Assembly (NCBI GenBank): GCA_003427395.1
Contig: BFEA01000088.1
Span: forward strand, 3,415,213-3,457,662
Direction: 5' to 3'
DNA: 42,450 nt
Source of the DNA: Chara braunii
Lineage: Eukaryota; Streptophyta; Charophyceae; Charales; Characeae
Made by a program: the position numbers and the translations under genes. Shown here piece by piece: positions 1-8,971 of the stretch (the stretch's first letter is position 1; every line of letters begins with the position of its first letter). The notes under the pieces are model-generated. The model searched no databases. It was not told where the DNA came from and worked only from the letters and a program-made list of their open reading frames with translations.

Positions 1-20
1 CCACGTTCCCCCCCAGCACC

Positions 21-92
21 ATCACTATTATCATCATCATCATCAATATCATCATCATCATCATTACCATCATCATCATCATCATCGTCGTC
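21..92. repeat. ATC/ATT trinucleotide microsatellite
   Basis: Imperfect tandem ATC (TCA) repeats interrupted by ATT, ATA and CGT triplets. This is simple-sequence DNA without coding meaning. Confidence 0.9.
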
Positions 93-195
93 AATCTACC
101 CGTGCAACCCCCTTTTTAACCCTACCACCCAATCAATCGTAGATAGGATCGCTCCGCCCTCGATTTACATCAAAACTAATTTATTCCTTTATTTA

Positions 196-483
196 CTAGG
201 CTACCAGCCGGGCCGCCCGGGTCACCCTATTTTCCTAGGCGGCCCGGCCGTGCAAGGACAAGGGAAGATCCCAGCCCAAAAAAAAAAAAAAAAAACCCAA
301 AAAATTCGAAAAAAAAACTATGTTATGCAGAAAAATAAACTGAACAACTTTTGCCTCAGGGTCACATCGAAATTCTTTACCAAATTTAGAATACAAATTT
401 AAATTAAAAACATTTTTATTTTATTTTTTTATTTTTTATTTGGCCGGCCGGGCAAGTGGACCCGGGCCACTCTGGTAGCCTAG
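196..483. mobile_element. MITE-like non-autonomous DNA transposon, probably hAT-type
   Basis: A 288-bp element is bounded by a perfect 12-bp terminal inverted repeat: CTAGGCTACCAG at 196-207 and its complement CTGGTAGCCTAG at 472-483. The inverted similarity continues imperfectly inward through GGCC and CCCGGGTC blocks. It is flanked on both sides by the same 8 bases, TTTATTTA (188-195 and 484-491), as expected for an 8-bp target-site duplication, which is typical of the hAT superfamily. The ends are very G+C-rich and the core and flanks are A+T-rich. No coding capacity is seen. The flank is itself ATTT-rich, so part of the duplication could be chance. The TIR does not match a hAT consensus I know, so the superfamily is an inference from TSD length. 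Confidence 0.7.
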
Positions 484-491
484 TTTATTTA

Positions 492-1294
492 TTTATTTAT
501 TATTATTATTATTTTATTTTTTTTGTTTTTAGGACTCATTGAAATTCATGTAAATTTGAAAATACTTCATTAACTATCTTTCTCGACATTTCTTTTTCAA
601 AAATATTTTGTTTTTTGAAATTTTTGAAAATACATAAGATTAATCATTCTTTCTCGGCATTTCTTCTTCGGAATTCAAAAATAATTTTAATTATTATTTT
701 TTTGAAATTTTTGTAATTCGAAAATCCTTTAAAATTATTTTTGACATCTTTTTTTTTCTTTTTTTTTCGTAATTCGAAATACGTAGAATTAATTAATTAT
801 TTTTCGATATTCCTTCGAAATTCGAAACTACTTTTTATTCTCTTTCAAAAATTTTGAAAACACATTAGAATTAATTATTTTTTTTTTCGATTTTTTTTTT
901 TTTCAAAATTCGAAAATAAATTTACTTGATTTCTTTTGAAATTTCACGCTTTTCATACCCCAAAATTCATTTCGAATAAATTTAACCAGAATTTATTTTT
1001 TTGGAAATTAATTATATTTTTTTAATTAATTATTTTTTTGATATTTTGAATTATTTTCAGCATTTATTTCATTCCTGAAAATTTCGTGTTTCCAACTTTT
1101 CTCCCGCGAGATCCTTTTTGAATTTTCGAATTAATCTTAAATAAATTACTCCAAATTGGAATAATTTATTTTGCATTAATTCCCATTTTATTCATTTATT
1201 GTTTCGGCAAATACCTTTACTTATTTTTGAATAAATCAACTAATCCTGTAAATACCCTCCCCGCCCCCACCCCCTCCCACTCCCAAATCTCCAC
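492..1294. other. AT-rich non-coding stretch upstream of the gag remnant
   Basis: About 800 bases of A+T-rich DNA with long T and A runs and no open frame of note. It could be the leader or LTR remnant of the following gag element, but I see neither LTR ends nor a primer-binding site. From about 1250 the composition changes abruptly to C-rich, pyrimidine-biased sequence that runs into the gag start at 1295. Confidence 0.5.
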
Positions 1295-2860
1295 ATGCCA
1301 CCACGCCAAACCAAGTTCTCACAACGCGCAGCCGCCGCCGCCGCCGCCACTACCGCCGCGTCTGCCTCCACCGCATCCACTCCATCTTCCCCCAACATGG
1401 CCCAATCCTCCAGCATCGATATGACTGCCGTCAACACCCTGTTTGTTGACAGCCTCGCTCAAGAACTTACGGGCGAACAAAGATCCGAGCCCGTTGCCAC
1501 CGATATCGCCACCCTCATTCGCATGATGTCCTCTTTCCAAACGGACATCCGCGCGTCCATCACCAAAATCGAAACCAATATCTCTGGCCTATCCAACCGT
1601 CTGACCTCTATCGAGCAGCAAACCCTGACAATCACAGTGGTCACGACCAGGACACCCACCTCTACGATCGTGCCCGCATCCACTGCCCGTGAGTCCCAAA
1701 CCACTACCCCCTCCATCCAGGTGGTCAGCACCACCACCCCCACGTCCACAGCCCCGCCTCCAGCCACATCCCCCCGCCGACCTCCTCCACTCCTACTACC
1801 TCTACCACCACCTCTGCCGCCTCCACCCTTTCCCCCCCCTCATCCGGCGCTTCCAGCACACCGATTCATTCCTCGCCTAACCACGTCACCCCTCTTCCCC
1901 CCCCGTACTCCCATACTATCTCACAACCCATCATGACGACCTCCACCATCCCCACCATCCGTCCCACCTATTCCCAAGTCACCTCCGGGGTTTGCCCCGC
2001 AATGCCACAACTCCCCCCCAACTACCTCCTTGAGGACAACAACCAACTCGACTACACCTGCTACGACACCATCCCCGATAACCTCAGATTCAACACCCTC
2101 GCCCGGATCGTTTCTCGCGATGGGGAAATCCCCCGTTCCTTCCGATCCGGCGACATCATGTCCTTCTCCGTCCTCCCCCACGAGGACGTTTTCCTCTTCC
2201 TAACCCAGCTCCAGAACTCTTTTCACCTCCACCACATGCCCTTTGCCCACTGGCTCCCCATTGCCACCTCCCGCCTCCTCGACAATGCCGCCAAATGGTG
2301 GATGGCTGAAGTCAGCAACCGCCGAGCCTCCAAAGGACCACGTCACTCCTTCCTCCAATGGGCCAACCTTCTCACTGCCACCTTCCGCGCCTAGAAAACC
2401 ATTGATGACTACCTTGAACAATTCTGCCACCTCCAGACCGGTCCCACGGACCGCTTCGTCCAATACGTCCGCTCCCTCCGCCCACCTCCCCACCACCGTC
2501 ATTGCTGACTTTGCGTTCATCTCCCGCATCAAACGAGTATGCCACAAAGACCTTGCAACTGCCCTCACCCACGAACCCGACATGCCCCTTGCTGACCTCC
2601 TTTCTCGCATGCTTCACCACGATCGACGACTGCACCCCCATCACCAGCCCGTGCCCGCCCCCTCCCTCACCCGCTTTTTCCATCACATCACCCTTGAAGA
2701 CACCACCTCCATCACTTCCCCGGACGAGTTCACCACACCTGACCCCGAGGCATCTTCCGACTCACTCGACTCTTCATCCCTCACTTCTGAGGAACTCAAT
2801 GTCGTCCAATTCATGAGAATGGAGTGCAGAGATCGCAACTCTCGTCCATCCCCAGCCAAA
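1295..2860 (+). pseudogene. gag: Broken Ty3/gypsy gag (element D)
   Basis: This is a fossil retrotransposon capsid (Gag) gene. The first frame starts at ATG 1295 with MPPRQTKFSQ, followed by an alanine-rich and then a threonine/proline-rich low-complexity N-terminus, and ends at a TGA at 1934-1936. The reading continues in a shifted frame from 1933 and contains the capsid-like stretch with HLHHMPFAHWLPIATSRLLD and AAKWWMAEV, characteristic of the plant retrotransposon gag family. A TAG at 2392-2394 interrupts it. The same frame continues with TIDDYLEQFCHLQ, and a further frameshift near 2480 leads into IADFAFISRIKRVCHKDL and an acidic serine-rich tail up to about 2850. No zinc knuckle, protease or pol follows: at about 2860 the sequence switches to the opposite-strand RT of element A. 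There are at least two frameshifts and one stop. Codon usage is strongly C-rich, unlike neighbouring element A. Confidence 0.8.
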
Positions 2861-3693
2861 GTCTCGTTTCTTACCATAGGTCCTTTCACAGGATTATCAT
2901 CAATGTTAGGATTGGTTATTTCAAAAGAAATATCCTGCATGACTTTGATCATATCCCTTTGAACCACTGCCATTCCATTAGTCCAGCCTTGAGGCACCAC
3001 ACACATTTGAATGAGGCCTTTTGGCGTGTGCATAACAGTCATTAGCCGGCTAGTGGGATCAATGGGAAACTGATCATAACCAGAATATAAATCAATTAAA
3101 GAATAAATGCAACGACCATCAAAGGATTCGGAAAGGAGATCAGCATTAGGGAGGTTACCTGCATCACGTACTGTTACTGAGTTGAGTTTTTGGAGATTTT
3201 GTATCCATCTCAGTCCACCCCCTGGTTTCCAAAAGCAAAAGCAGTGGTTAGCATACGGTACATCAACAGGTTCAGCAACATTAGATGCAATCTTCTTGTC
3301 AAGGTACTTTACCACTTCTGCCTCTTCTTTCAGGGCATACTTAGTTGGTCTATCATTCCATGGGATGTGATCAACTGTCCAGATTTTTGCCATCTTAATC
3401 ATATCCACATCCAACCGCCCTCTTTCTTCATCATTAAAAGAGAATGCACCAGAGAACTCTTGACACACCTTGAAGATATATTCCTTCTCATTTGGCAAGA
3501 TAAATTGATCAGAGCCTATCTTCATCGTGTCAAACCTTTCCCTTGTGACTCTATTCCCAAATTTCACAGATTCCCTTAATGCCTTAATAATTCTCCTTTG
3601 TTTTTCCAGTGCTTCGTCATAATCATTTTCTATCAGGATTGCCACTGCGTTCTTCTTCAACCCCTTGGGCTTATATTTTCTTTTTCACCAGTG
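2861..3693 (-). pseudogene. pol: Truncated reverse transcriptase of element A
   Basis: The minus-strand frame opens near 3693 with the lineage motif KRKYKPKG and continues through a long open stretch with the Ty3/gypsy RT fingers and palm. Visible pieces are WNDRPTKYALKEEAEVVKYL, VPYANHCFCFWKPGGGLRWI, QNLQKLNSVTVRDAGNLP, IYSLIDLYSGYDQFPID and MHTPKGLIQMCVVPQGWTN. The first palm aspartate (SLIDLYSGYDQ) is present. The second catalytic box reads NPNIDDNPVKGP, so the usual aromatic residue before IDD is Asn here. The gene stops making sense right after this box, where the + strand gag of element D begins (about 2860), so thumb, RNase H and integrase are missing. No ATG opens the frame, as expected for a polyprotein segment. 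It is closely related in layout to the RT of element B (32460-31640). Confidence 0.9.
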
Positions 3694-3694
3694 G

Positions 3695-4830
3695 CTATTT
3701 TCCTAAGAAAGGATGAGTTGATGCAAACTTTAATTTCATTTTCCCACCCTTGGCAGTCTTGACAGCCTTCTTAAATGCCTTAATCTGCCCATCTTCGTTT
3801 TTAAGTCTGCCAAGGGCTTTCATCATCTTTGAAATCTGATTGATATCAACTGAAATTTCCTCCTTAAATTCCTGTTTGTCTTTCCCTTTTATTTTTCTTA
3901 TCTTATTAGCAGACTTTTCCCTTCTAATTGAGTTAGCCGATATCTTGTACTTGTGATGATAAGCTGGACAGACCACGAAAGTCTGTTCTTGTGCAGTTCC
4001 CGGATTTTGCAGACTGATCTAGGATGACCCTTCATGACTGAAGAACTGGACAGCCTCCATCCTGTGTAGGAACGGAGTGCCCAGAATACAGTCATGGTCC
4101 AAGTCTGGTACCACGAACCCCAATAGCTCGACTGCCATCATCCCAACTCTAATAGGCAAATTATCAATAAATCGTGCCACGAAGAGCTCTCCAGCAATAT
4201 TGCTTAGCGTTTGCATCGCAGGCCTATCAATAGGCAGACCACAGGCTTTCATTGCCTTCTGAGAGATAAGTATCATCTCCACCCCAGAATCCACAAAGGC
4301 TCGAATTTTCCCTTGATTAATATAGATCGTTAAATAGCCACAATTCATGGTTGCGAATCTCATCTTACATCCGGGTAAAGTCCTTTTGACCTGACTAGGA
4401 AAGACTGATCCCAAGTAATTAACTTCCATCCCTTTCTTCTCAATTAATTTTTTCAATTTCTCTCTCAACTTAGGTGCTAGTATCATTGCCTCCTTGAAGG
4501 ACAACGTCACCTCTGTTTCTTCCAACATCTTAGTAATTACATCAGTAATTACAGTTTCATCCTCTAGTTTACTCTTAAGTATAAATTTTTTCTTCTTCTC
4601 TTGCTCACTTCTCTTGGGCAAAGGTTCTGGTCCTTGATCATCAAGAATTTCAGTCAGAGCCTCCTCGGTCTTACTTCTTTTCTTTTCCTTTATCATTTGA
4701 CGCGTTAAATGCGCATGAACATTCCTCACTTCCCCAATCACAGTACCAGGTTCCATAACGAGTTCTGGTGGTAAATCACCTTCAAATGACATCATGTTAA
4801 CCGAATAAGTAGGCTTGCTATGATAAAATA
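3695..4830 (-). pseudogene. pro: Retropepsin-like protease region of element A
   Basis: This is the Gag-Pol segment between gag and RT. A charged, lysine-rich, probably coiled linker precedes a retroviral-type aspartic protease. The active-site loop reads AFVDSGVEMILIS (D-S-G as in retropepsins, with Val where Ala is usual). The C-terminal flap-distal motif reads DLDHDCILGTPFLHRM. An in-frame TAG at 4019-4021 interrupts the frame. The same frame then runs open to 3695 through a basic spacer (INQISKMMKALGRLKNEDGQ, then FKKAVK) that resembles the spacer before RT in element B. A frameshift separates it from the preceding segment (near 4832) and from RT (near 3694). In life it would cleave the element's polyprotein; here it is non-functional. 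Confidence 0.85.
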
Positions 4831-4833
4831 CTG

Positions 4834-5109
4834 CTAACCAGAGGAAATCTGAGGAGCAGAATTCTCTCCTAACGAAAGCCCGCCTGGAGTAATCTCATCA
4901 GACATGTCCTTCACTAAAGTGAGAGACCTTAGGGGCAACTCAATCATGGCGAAAGAATCATCAGACTCTTGTATGAGTCCCTTATGCAATTCGCCTACGA
5001 AAGTATAAACATTCACATTAGTCGTTTTTTTCTTCTTTTTCTTCATCTTTTCATCATGTTTAAGGGCAAGAAGTCTCATACCTCCAAGATGCCTGGGATC
5101 CAATTTGTT
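4834..5109 (-). pseudogene. Gag-Pro linker of element A after the gag stop
   Basis: After the TGA that ends gag (5112-5110) the same frame stays open for about 90 codons and encodes a lysine-rich run (HDEKMKKKKKKTTNV) followed by VYTFVGELHKGLIQE and an acidic stretch. There is no ATG; the frame begins at a TTG codon near 5103. It probably represents the polyprotein linker between the zinc knuckle and protease, separated from gag by a stop and from protease by a frameshift near 4832. Whether the stop at 5110 was once a programmed gag terminator cannot be decided from one copy. Confidence 0.6.
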
Positions 5110-6150
5110 TCATGAACTGTCATAGACATGACCCATCGCATCCTTCTTTGCCACCCCACTCTTCACGTCCTCTTCCAATGGCTTACAGTAAGTGGTAGTG
5201 TGGCCTCTTTCACCACAATAATAGCAAACAAAACTCTTCCTTGGTCGCTCGTCGTACTTCCTTCTCTTTCTGTTCCCTTTTCCACCATTCCCCCCATTCT
5301 TTCTGGATCTGGAGGAATCCCCTCTTTTACCATATTCATCATCATCGTCATCATCCTCATCATCATTACTTTCTGCCTTTTTCTTCCCTTTCTCATCCAT
5401 AACATGATTGGCAGACATGTAATTGGCCATAACCTGTTGAATAATGTTTTCAGCACTCAGATAATTCCCTCTGTTCATACCATTCTCAGTCTCCCAGTCT
5501 TTAGCCAATGTACTGATCTGATCCAACGACCATTTCTTGTGAGAGACCGTAGGTGGGGTTCTGACTATTGCAATCATTTCATCCCATCTGAGAGGATAAT
5601 GTTGAACTTGATTAAGAATAGTCTGTCTTTCATTATCAGTGAAATTAGTCTGGAAAATATGACATCTTTCAGCCTCATCCAAGAATGGAATTTTTATGGC
5701 CGTTCTGATAAAAGTCTGGAGGAAAACATTGAAAGTGTCATACTTAGCTCTTCTGATATTGAGGAGATCCTTGGTAGTAGTTGGAACATAGTTTTTCTCA
5801 AATTCTCTTTTCATTCTTTCTTTGACCTCTTCCCATGTAGTAGCCCCTTCCATCAACTCTTGAACAACCAACCTCGAGTCTGTGTCACAATAAGATAGAA
5901 GGTGCTTAGGTCGTTGCTTGTCTGTCCAACCATAACTGAGCCCAAATAATTCATATTCATCCAAGAAATTATTTACCAAAGGCCCTTTGAAACATGGAAT
6001 CCTCTCATCTGGCCTCTTTGCTCTTGCGATATCTGACCCTCCTTTTATAGTGTCAACTCTCTCTACCAGTTCTCGTATAACACCCACCAGAGCCTCCTCG
6101 TTAGTTTCTGCAGAAGAACTTGGTCTCCCTCGTCCTGCCATCTTGACCAT
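5110..6150 (-). CDS. gag: Gag of element A (capsid plus CCHC zinc knuckle)
   Basis: An uninterrupted 346-residue frame. It can start at ATG 6150 (MVK) or, more likely, at ATG 6141 (MAGRGRPSSS), because gag of element B also starts with MA. Order: a short N-terminal helix (about residues 20-38), then a capsid domain (about 50-235) with FKGPLVNNFLDEYELFGLSY and ATTWEEVKERMKREFEKNYV typical of Ty3/gypsy Gag, then a very acidic run (residues about 262-274), a basic nucleic-acid-binding region, and a complete zinc knuckle CYYCGERGHTTTYC (C-X2-C-X4-H-X4-C, near residue 315). It would assemble the retrotransposon particle and bind its RNA. It follows the pre-gag ORF array with a 62-nt gap. It is the only element A structural gene free of stops, but downstream pol is broken. 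Confidence 0.9.
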   Translation of the reverse strand: MVKMAGRGRPSSSAETNEEALVGVIRELVERVDTIKGGSDIARAKRPDERIPCFKGPLVNNFLDEYELFGLSYGWTDKQRPKHLLSYCDTDSRLVVQELMEGATTWEEVKERMKREFEKNYVPTTTKDLLNIRRAKYDTFNVFLQTFIRTAIKIPFLDEAERCHIFQTNFTDNERQTILNQVQHYPLRWDEMIAIVRTPPTVSHKKWSLDQISTLAKDWETENGMNRGNYLSAENIIQQVMANYMSANHVMDEKGKKKAESNDDEDDDDDDEYGKRGDSSRSRKNGGNGGKGNRKRRKYDERPRKSFVCYYCGERGHTTTYCKPLEEDVKSGVAKKDAMGHVYDSS

Positions 6151-6212
6151 AGACTCTCCCTGATGCTTTCTTCTCTCTCTCTGTCACTTTTGTCCTCCCC
6201 TTCTCTTATCTT

Positions 6213-6479
6213 TCAATCTCTCACTCTTCTTGCCAGAGATACAGGCTCATTCCTTTCTTCTCTTGTTTGCTCTACTCCTTGAGAATTTTGTACATAGAGC
6301 GTATAGGCGATAATAAACTGGGTAGTGATAAATGGCAATGCAATCCTTCTCAGTCTTCCAATATAATCCTCAATCAACTCTCTTTCATCATCCCTACTCA
6401 ATCTTATATTATATCCTCTTACAGTACCTCGGATCATAAAGTATCGCGTCAAGTCTATAATCTCATAATCAAATTGCAT
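6213..6479 (-). CDS. Pre-gag ORF of element A, short type, copy 2
   Basis: 88 codons from ATG 6479, immediately upstream of gag and 3 nt after the stop of the preceding ORF. I do not recognise the family. It contains YEIIDLTRYF near the start, a charged helix (DDERELIEDYIGRLRR), then a hydrophobic strand IAYTLYVQ and a charged tail. It aligns by eye with the ORF at 10886-10635: both have an (M/L)R...AL helix followed by a Q-x(2-3)-I-x-Y strand. It is less clearly similar to the ORF at 6773-6483. Strand pattern and helix order also recall the longer type of pre-gag ORF, so all may share one fold. Function unknown. Expression by reinitiation after the upstream ORF is an inference from spacing. 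IIDLT fits a SUMO-interaction core (two hydrophobics, any, hydrophobic), but so short a motif is weak evidence. Confidence 0.6.
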   Translation of the reverse strand: MQFDYEIIDLTRYFMIRGTVRGYNIRLSRDDERELIEDYIGRLRRIALPFITTQFIIAYTLYVQNSQGVEQTREERNEPVSLARRVRD

Positions 6480-6482
6480 TGC

Positions 6483-6773
6483 TTACAGCCTGTTGATGAT
6501 TCTTTTGGCAAAAGAGACTCCTTCTCTAGAAGAGTGGTATGATATTCTCTCAACGGTCCCCACTTTCACCACCTTTAATAAATAGCTGATCTCAGTCTGG
6601 TCAGTGACAAATCTCAAGGCAGAATCTCTCATCTGATAAAAGAAAGGTTGTAAGAACTCAAAATCATCCAAGGTAGAGAGGTTTCTGTCAGTGATCCAAA
6701 GAGTTCCTTCTTCTTTGACTATTCTTCTTTCCAGCACAATCCCAAATGTTAGTTGTTCAACCAAGTTGGGCAT
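6483..6773 (-). CDS. Pre-gag ORF of element A, short type, copy 1
   Basis: 96 codons from ATG 6773, which lies only 2 nt after the stop of the previous pre-gag ORF. It ends in TAA 3 nt before the next ATG. No known domain is recognised. Visible features: TLWITDRNLSTLDDFEFLQP, a helix QMRDSALRFVTDQ, a strand EISYLLKVVKVG, a second strand VERISYHS and a C-terminal helix FAKRIINRL. The last part resembles the end of the ORF at 11085-10876 (strand YLFRVLV, then a SLVERLNNRLD helix), which suggests a duplicated gene pair. It is intact here. Role unknown; position suggests it is a non-structural accessory protein of the retrotransposon. Confidence 0.6.
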   Translation of the reverse strand: MPNLVEQLTFGIVLERRIVKEEGTLWITDRNLSTLDDFEFLQPFFYQMRDSALRFVTDQTEISYLLKVVKVGTVERISYHSSREGVSFAKRIINRL

Positions 6774-6775
6774 TG

Positions 6776-7324
6776 TTAACCATCATAGACAATATCTGAA
6801 AGATAAATCTCAGGAAGGACATGATCTGGGATCTCGAATCTGTGTTCAAAAGTATTTAAGAGTAAAAACTTTATCACCACTGTGGAGTCATTCTCCCTTG
6901 CATTGCCTACTATGGCAATGGCTTCCAGAAGAGGCGTCCAGTCTCTCCTGTCGCCAAAACCATCAGTAGTTAAAAAGTTAGGGAGTCTCTCAAATGGCCT
7001 TATTCCTTCTCCCCATGTTACTTTCCTCTGTAATTTTTCGAGTCACTCTTTTGTCCTCATAAGACTAATATAGGCTCCCAACCGATATTCTAAATAATTT
7101 GCTTCCTTCTCTAGGCACACCGGAGCGTAAATCCTTACGTCCAGGCTACCTGTGTTCAGGAACTTGACTATTGGAATGTGAAATATTATCCGCCCCCTCA
7201 CGCAAGTCCCGTATCTCATAATCACAAAGGGATTATTAGATCCAATTACTTCATAAAGTTTCCCTCTCACAACGGTTATTCTTGCTGCTGAGAGTATTCT
7301 TCTTGAGCTCTCTTCACCTTCCAT
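6776..7324 (-). pseudogene. Pre-gag ORF of element A, long type, copy 4, with one internal stop
   Basis: The first true ATG is at 7324 (MEGEESSRRI); upstream codons in frame lack an ATG. The frame has a TGA at 7045-7043 but stays open on both sides, ending in TAA at 6778-6776, about 182 codons in total. The segment before the stop has the strand pair IIFHIPIVKFLNTG and SLDVRIYAP. The segment after it (LEKLQRKVTWGEGIRPFERL, then DRRDWTPLLEAIAIV) aligns with the C-terminal part of the intact copy at 8648-8256 (KQRKRVEWGIMPV, then GTNWLPIINMV). That alignment is the main reason to join the two halves. No known family. The stop makes this copy dead or dependent on readthrough. Confidence 0.65.
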
Positions 7325-7372
7325 ACAAAATCTATCATGGCTGACCAATTGTCCGTTGGAAAGGTAAGCCCT

Positions 7373-7777
7373 TCAACAGGAGGAGATGGTATCCCAAGGA
7401 AAGGTGTGACATAAGTACTCTAAGAGACTTTCCCCTTCTCGTTCTAACCTTTTTTTCTCATCATGCACAATGTCCGATGCTCATTGCCAGCATGAACCTT
7501 TTCTACACTCTTCAAATCTTTGTCTTGGTACATAAATCTCAACATCATACTCATCAAGATCAATAAAATAGCAGGTAAGAACATACACACTGTCCTGCTC
7601 TCGCCCTGGATTCTTTAGAGCCTCATATCTCTCGATCTCGCAGGGAATCACGACTCTCCTCGTTATAGAATTAAGAGAATTTAACAGTTTATCCGATTCA
7701 GCTTTACTCAACCTCTCATATCCCCTTATCAATCTAAACCAGGGCTTCTCTTTTGGAGGTATATAGAGCTGGCTCAT
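7373..7777 (-). pseudogene. Pre-gag ORF of element A, long type, copy 3, broken
   Basis: It starts at ATG 7777 (MSQLYIPPKE). The first 98 codons align closely with the neighbouring copy at 8251: SLNSITRRVVIPCEIERY versus SLNTLNKREVFPYEAVRY, and VYVLTCYFIDLDEYDVEIYV versus LYVLTFYFTDLDMYDVRIYV, both followed by a GxCW box. A TGA follows the Trp-Gln at the end of that box. The same frame continues with the KKRLERE helix seen in copy 2, and then a frameshift destroys the proline-rich end (the GIPSPP piece is in another frame near 7400). This is the clearest case of a recent tandem duplication in the array. Function unknown. Confidence 0.75.
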
Positions 7778-7813
7778 TTGGTTCCTTGGTCTCTTTCCAC
7801 TTTCAGTGCAAAC

Positions 7814-8251
7814 TCAACCACTGCAAGTTTTGATATCAGGTAAGGGAGGAGCTGGAAATCCCTCAAAGACAGTAAATCGAGTAGATCCATTGAAGCATTT
7901 ATTTTCCCTTTCAAGTCTCTCTTTCTCTTTCAGTACAACCTCCTCAGCAAATCCCCAACATCTCCCATACACTGCATCAGTTCTTCTTTCTTTTGGGACA
8001 TAAATTCTCACATCATACATATCCAGGTCTGTGAAATAGAATGTCAGTACATAGAGTCGTTCCTGCTCCCATCCACTTTCGACCGTACCATATCTGACAG
8101 CCTCATATGGGAACACTTCTCTCTTATTTAAAGTATTCAAAGATCTCAGAAGACACTCAACCTGCTCTTGACTTGGGCCTGAACCTCTGCCAAATATTGA
8201 CATTCTCTGTCTGATTTCCTCTGCTGAAGTCTCTTTAGTTCTCATGACCAT
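7814..8251 (-). CDS. Pre-gag ORF of element A, long type, copy 2
   Basis: An intact 145-codon frame from ATG 8251, which sits 4 nt downstream of the previous ORF's stop; a second ATG lies two codons on. Domain layout from sequence: a helix (QEQVECLLRSLNTLNKREV), FPYEAVRYG, two beta-strand-like segments LYVLTFYFTDLD and YDVRIYVPKE, a GRCW box, a long charged helix FAEEVVLKEKERLERE, and a proline motif GFPAPPLPDI near the C-terminus. No signal peptide, membrane segment or known catalytic motif is visible. It is a close paralogue of the next ORF downstream (7777-7373). Probably a soluble accessory protein of element A; function unknown. Confidence 0.75.
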   Translation of the reverse strand: MVMRTKETSAEEIRQRMSIFGRGSGPSQEQVECLLRSLNTLNKREVFPYEAVRYGTVESGWEQERLYVLTFYFTDLDMYDVRIYVPKERRTDAVYGRCWGFAEEVVLKEKERLERENKCFNGSTRFTVFEGFPAPPLPDIKTCSG

Positions 8252-8255
8252 TAGT

Positions 8256-8648
8256 TCATCTTTCCCATTTCAGTACCATGTTGATGATTGGTAGCCAATT
8301 AGTCCCATCACAGTAACTGTCAGGGATAGGAGGGATCGGAACGGTCTCATATGTCACTGGCATTATACCCCATTCCACTCTCTTTCTCTGCTTGACTAAA
8401 TCTGACATCTCGTCATAAAGAGATTGGATTGCAATTCTCCATAACCAGTTAAAGACCTCACCATCGTCACAGTCTCCCTTCTTGACATAAGGACAGATAT
8501 CATAGATATCTCCCTCCAAGAAGCGAGCCAGTACTACACTGACGGCCGAATTGCCAGAACGGTAGACCCAAGAATGCTCATACTGATAGGGAAATATCCC
8601 TTTAGTGGTTACTTTCGAGAGTTCTTTTAATGCATCAGTAGTTAGCAT
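8256..8648 (-). CDS. Pre-gag ORF of element A, long type, copy 1
   Basis: 130 codons from ATG 8648, the first pre-gag ORF after the primer-binding site (about 305 nt leader). It shows the family pattern: GIFPYQYEHSWVYRSG, strand VSVVLARFLEGD, IYDICPYVKKGD, an aromatic-rich helix FNWLWRIAIQSLYDEM, then VEWGIMPVTYETVPIPPIPD and a final W-x(2)-I-I motif. PYVKKG is shared exactly with the copy at 10136-9708, showing the two are paralogues. It ends in TGA 4 nt before the next ATG. Unknown family; it looks intact. Confidence 0.75.
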   Translation of the reverse strand: MLTTDALKELSKVTTKGIFPYQYEHSWVYRSGNSAVSVVLARFLEGDIYDICPYVKKGDCDDGEVFNWLWRIAIQSLYDEMSDLVKQRKRVEWGIMPVTYETVPIPPIPDSYCDGTNWLPIINMVLKWER

Positions 8649-8953
8649 TCTTGATGAAATCTCTGAGCTCTCGACTTTTTTTTCCCCCTTAGTGTTTCAA
8701 GGACATCACAGGCTCATAAGGCATACCTGAAATCAAGCCTGGTTTTCTCCAATCAGTAATATCAATCTCCAGTCCAGTGTGGTACCTTGCACAAGGAAAG
8801 ATAAGTCTCAGTTAGCAACCATGCTTTCCAAAGGAATAATGACTCAAGGAAGATTGCACAATCAGTCTGAAAATTTCAGAAATTGTCAACAGTTCTCAAG
8901 GCCTAATCAAAACTCTGACCCAGGCTCGTTCCGGACACGAAAATTTTTCATGT

Positions 8954-8971
8954 CTCCGGCAACGACGCCAT
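8954..8971 (-). promoter_or_regulatory. Primer-binding site of element A, tRNA-Asp-like
   Basis: On the minus strand this reads TGGCGTCGTTGCCGGAGA. From memory of plant tRNA-Asp, whose 3' end is CCCCGGCAACGGCGCCA, it matches the complement at 16 of 18 positions. It lies 4 nt inside a TG...CA LTR edge (LTR begins at 8976), the standard position for priming minus-strand DNA synthesis. tRNA-Asp-type sites of this form are known from the plant Tat/Athila/Ogre group of Ty3/gypsy elements. Confidence 0.75.

Noticed and set aside
5128-5898. 256-residue plus-strand ORF
   Set aside because: Antisense shadow of gag of element A; no family features, while the minus strand has capsid and zinc knuckle.
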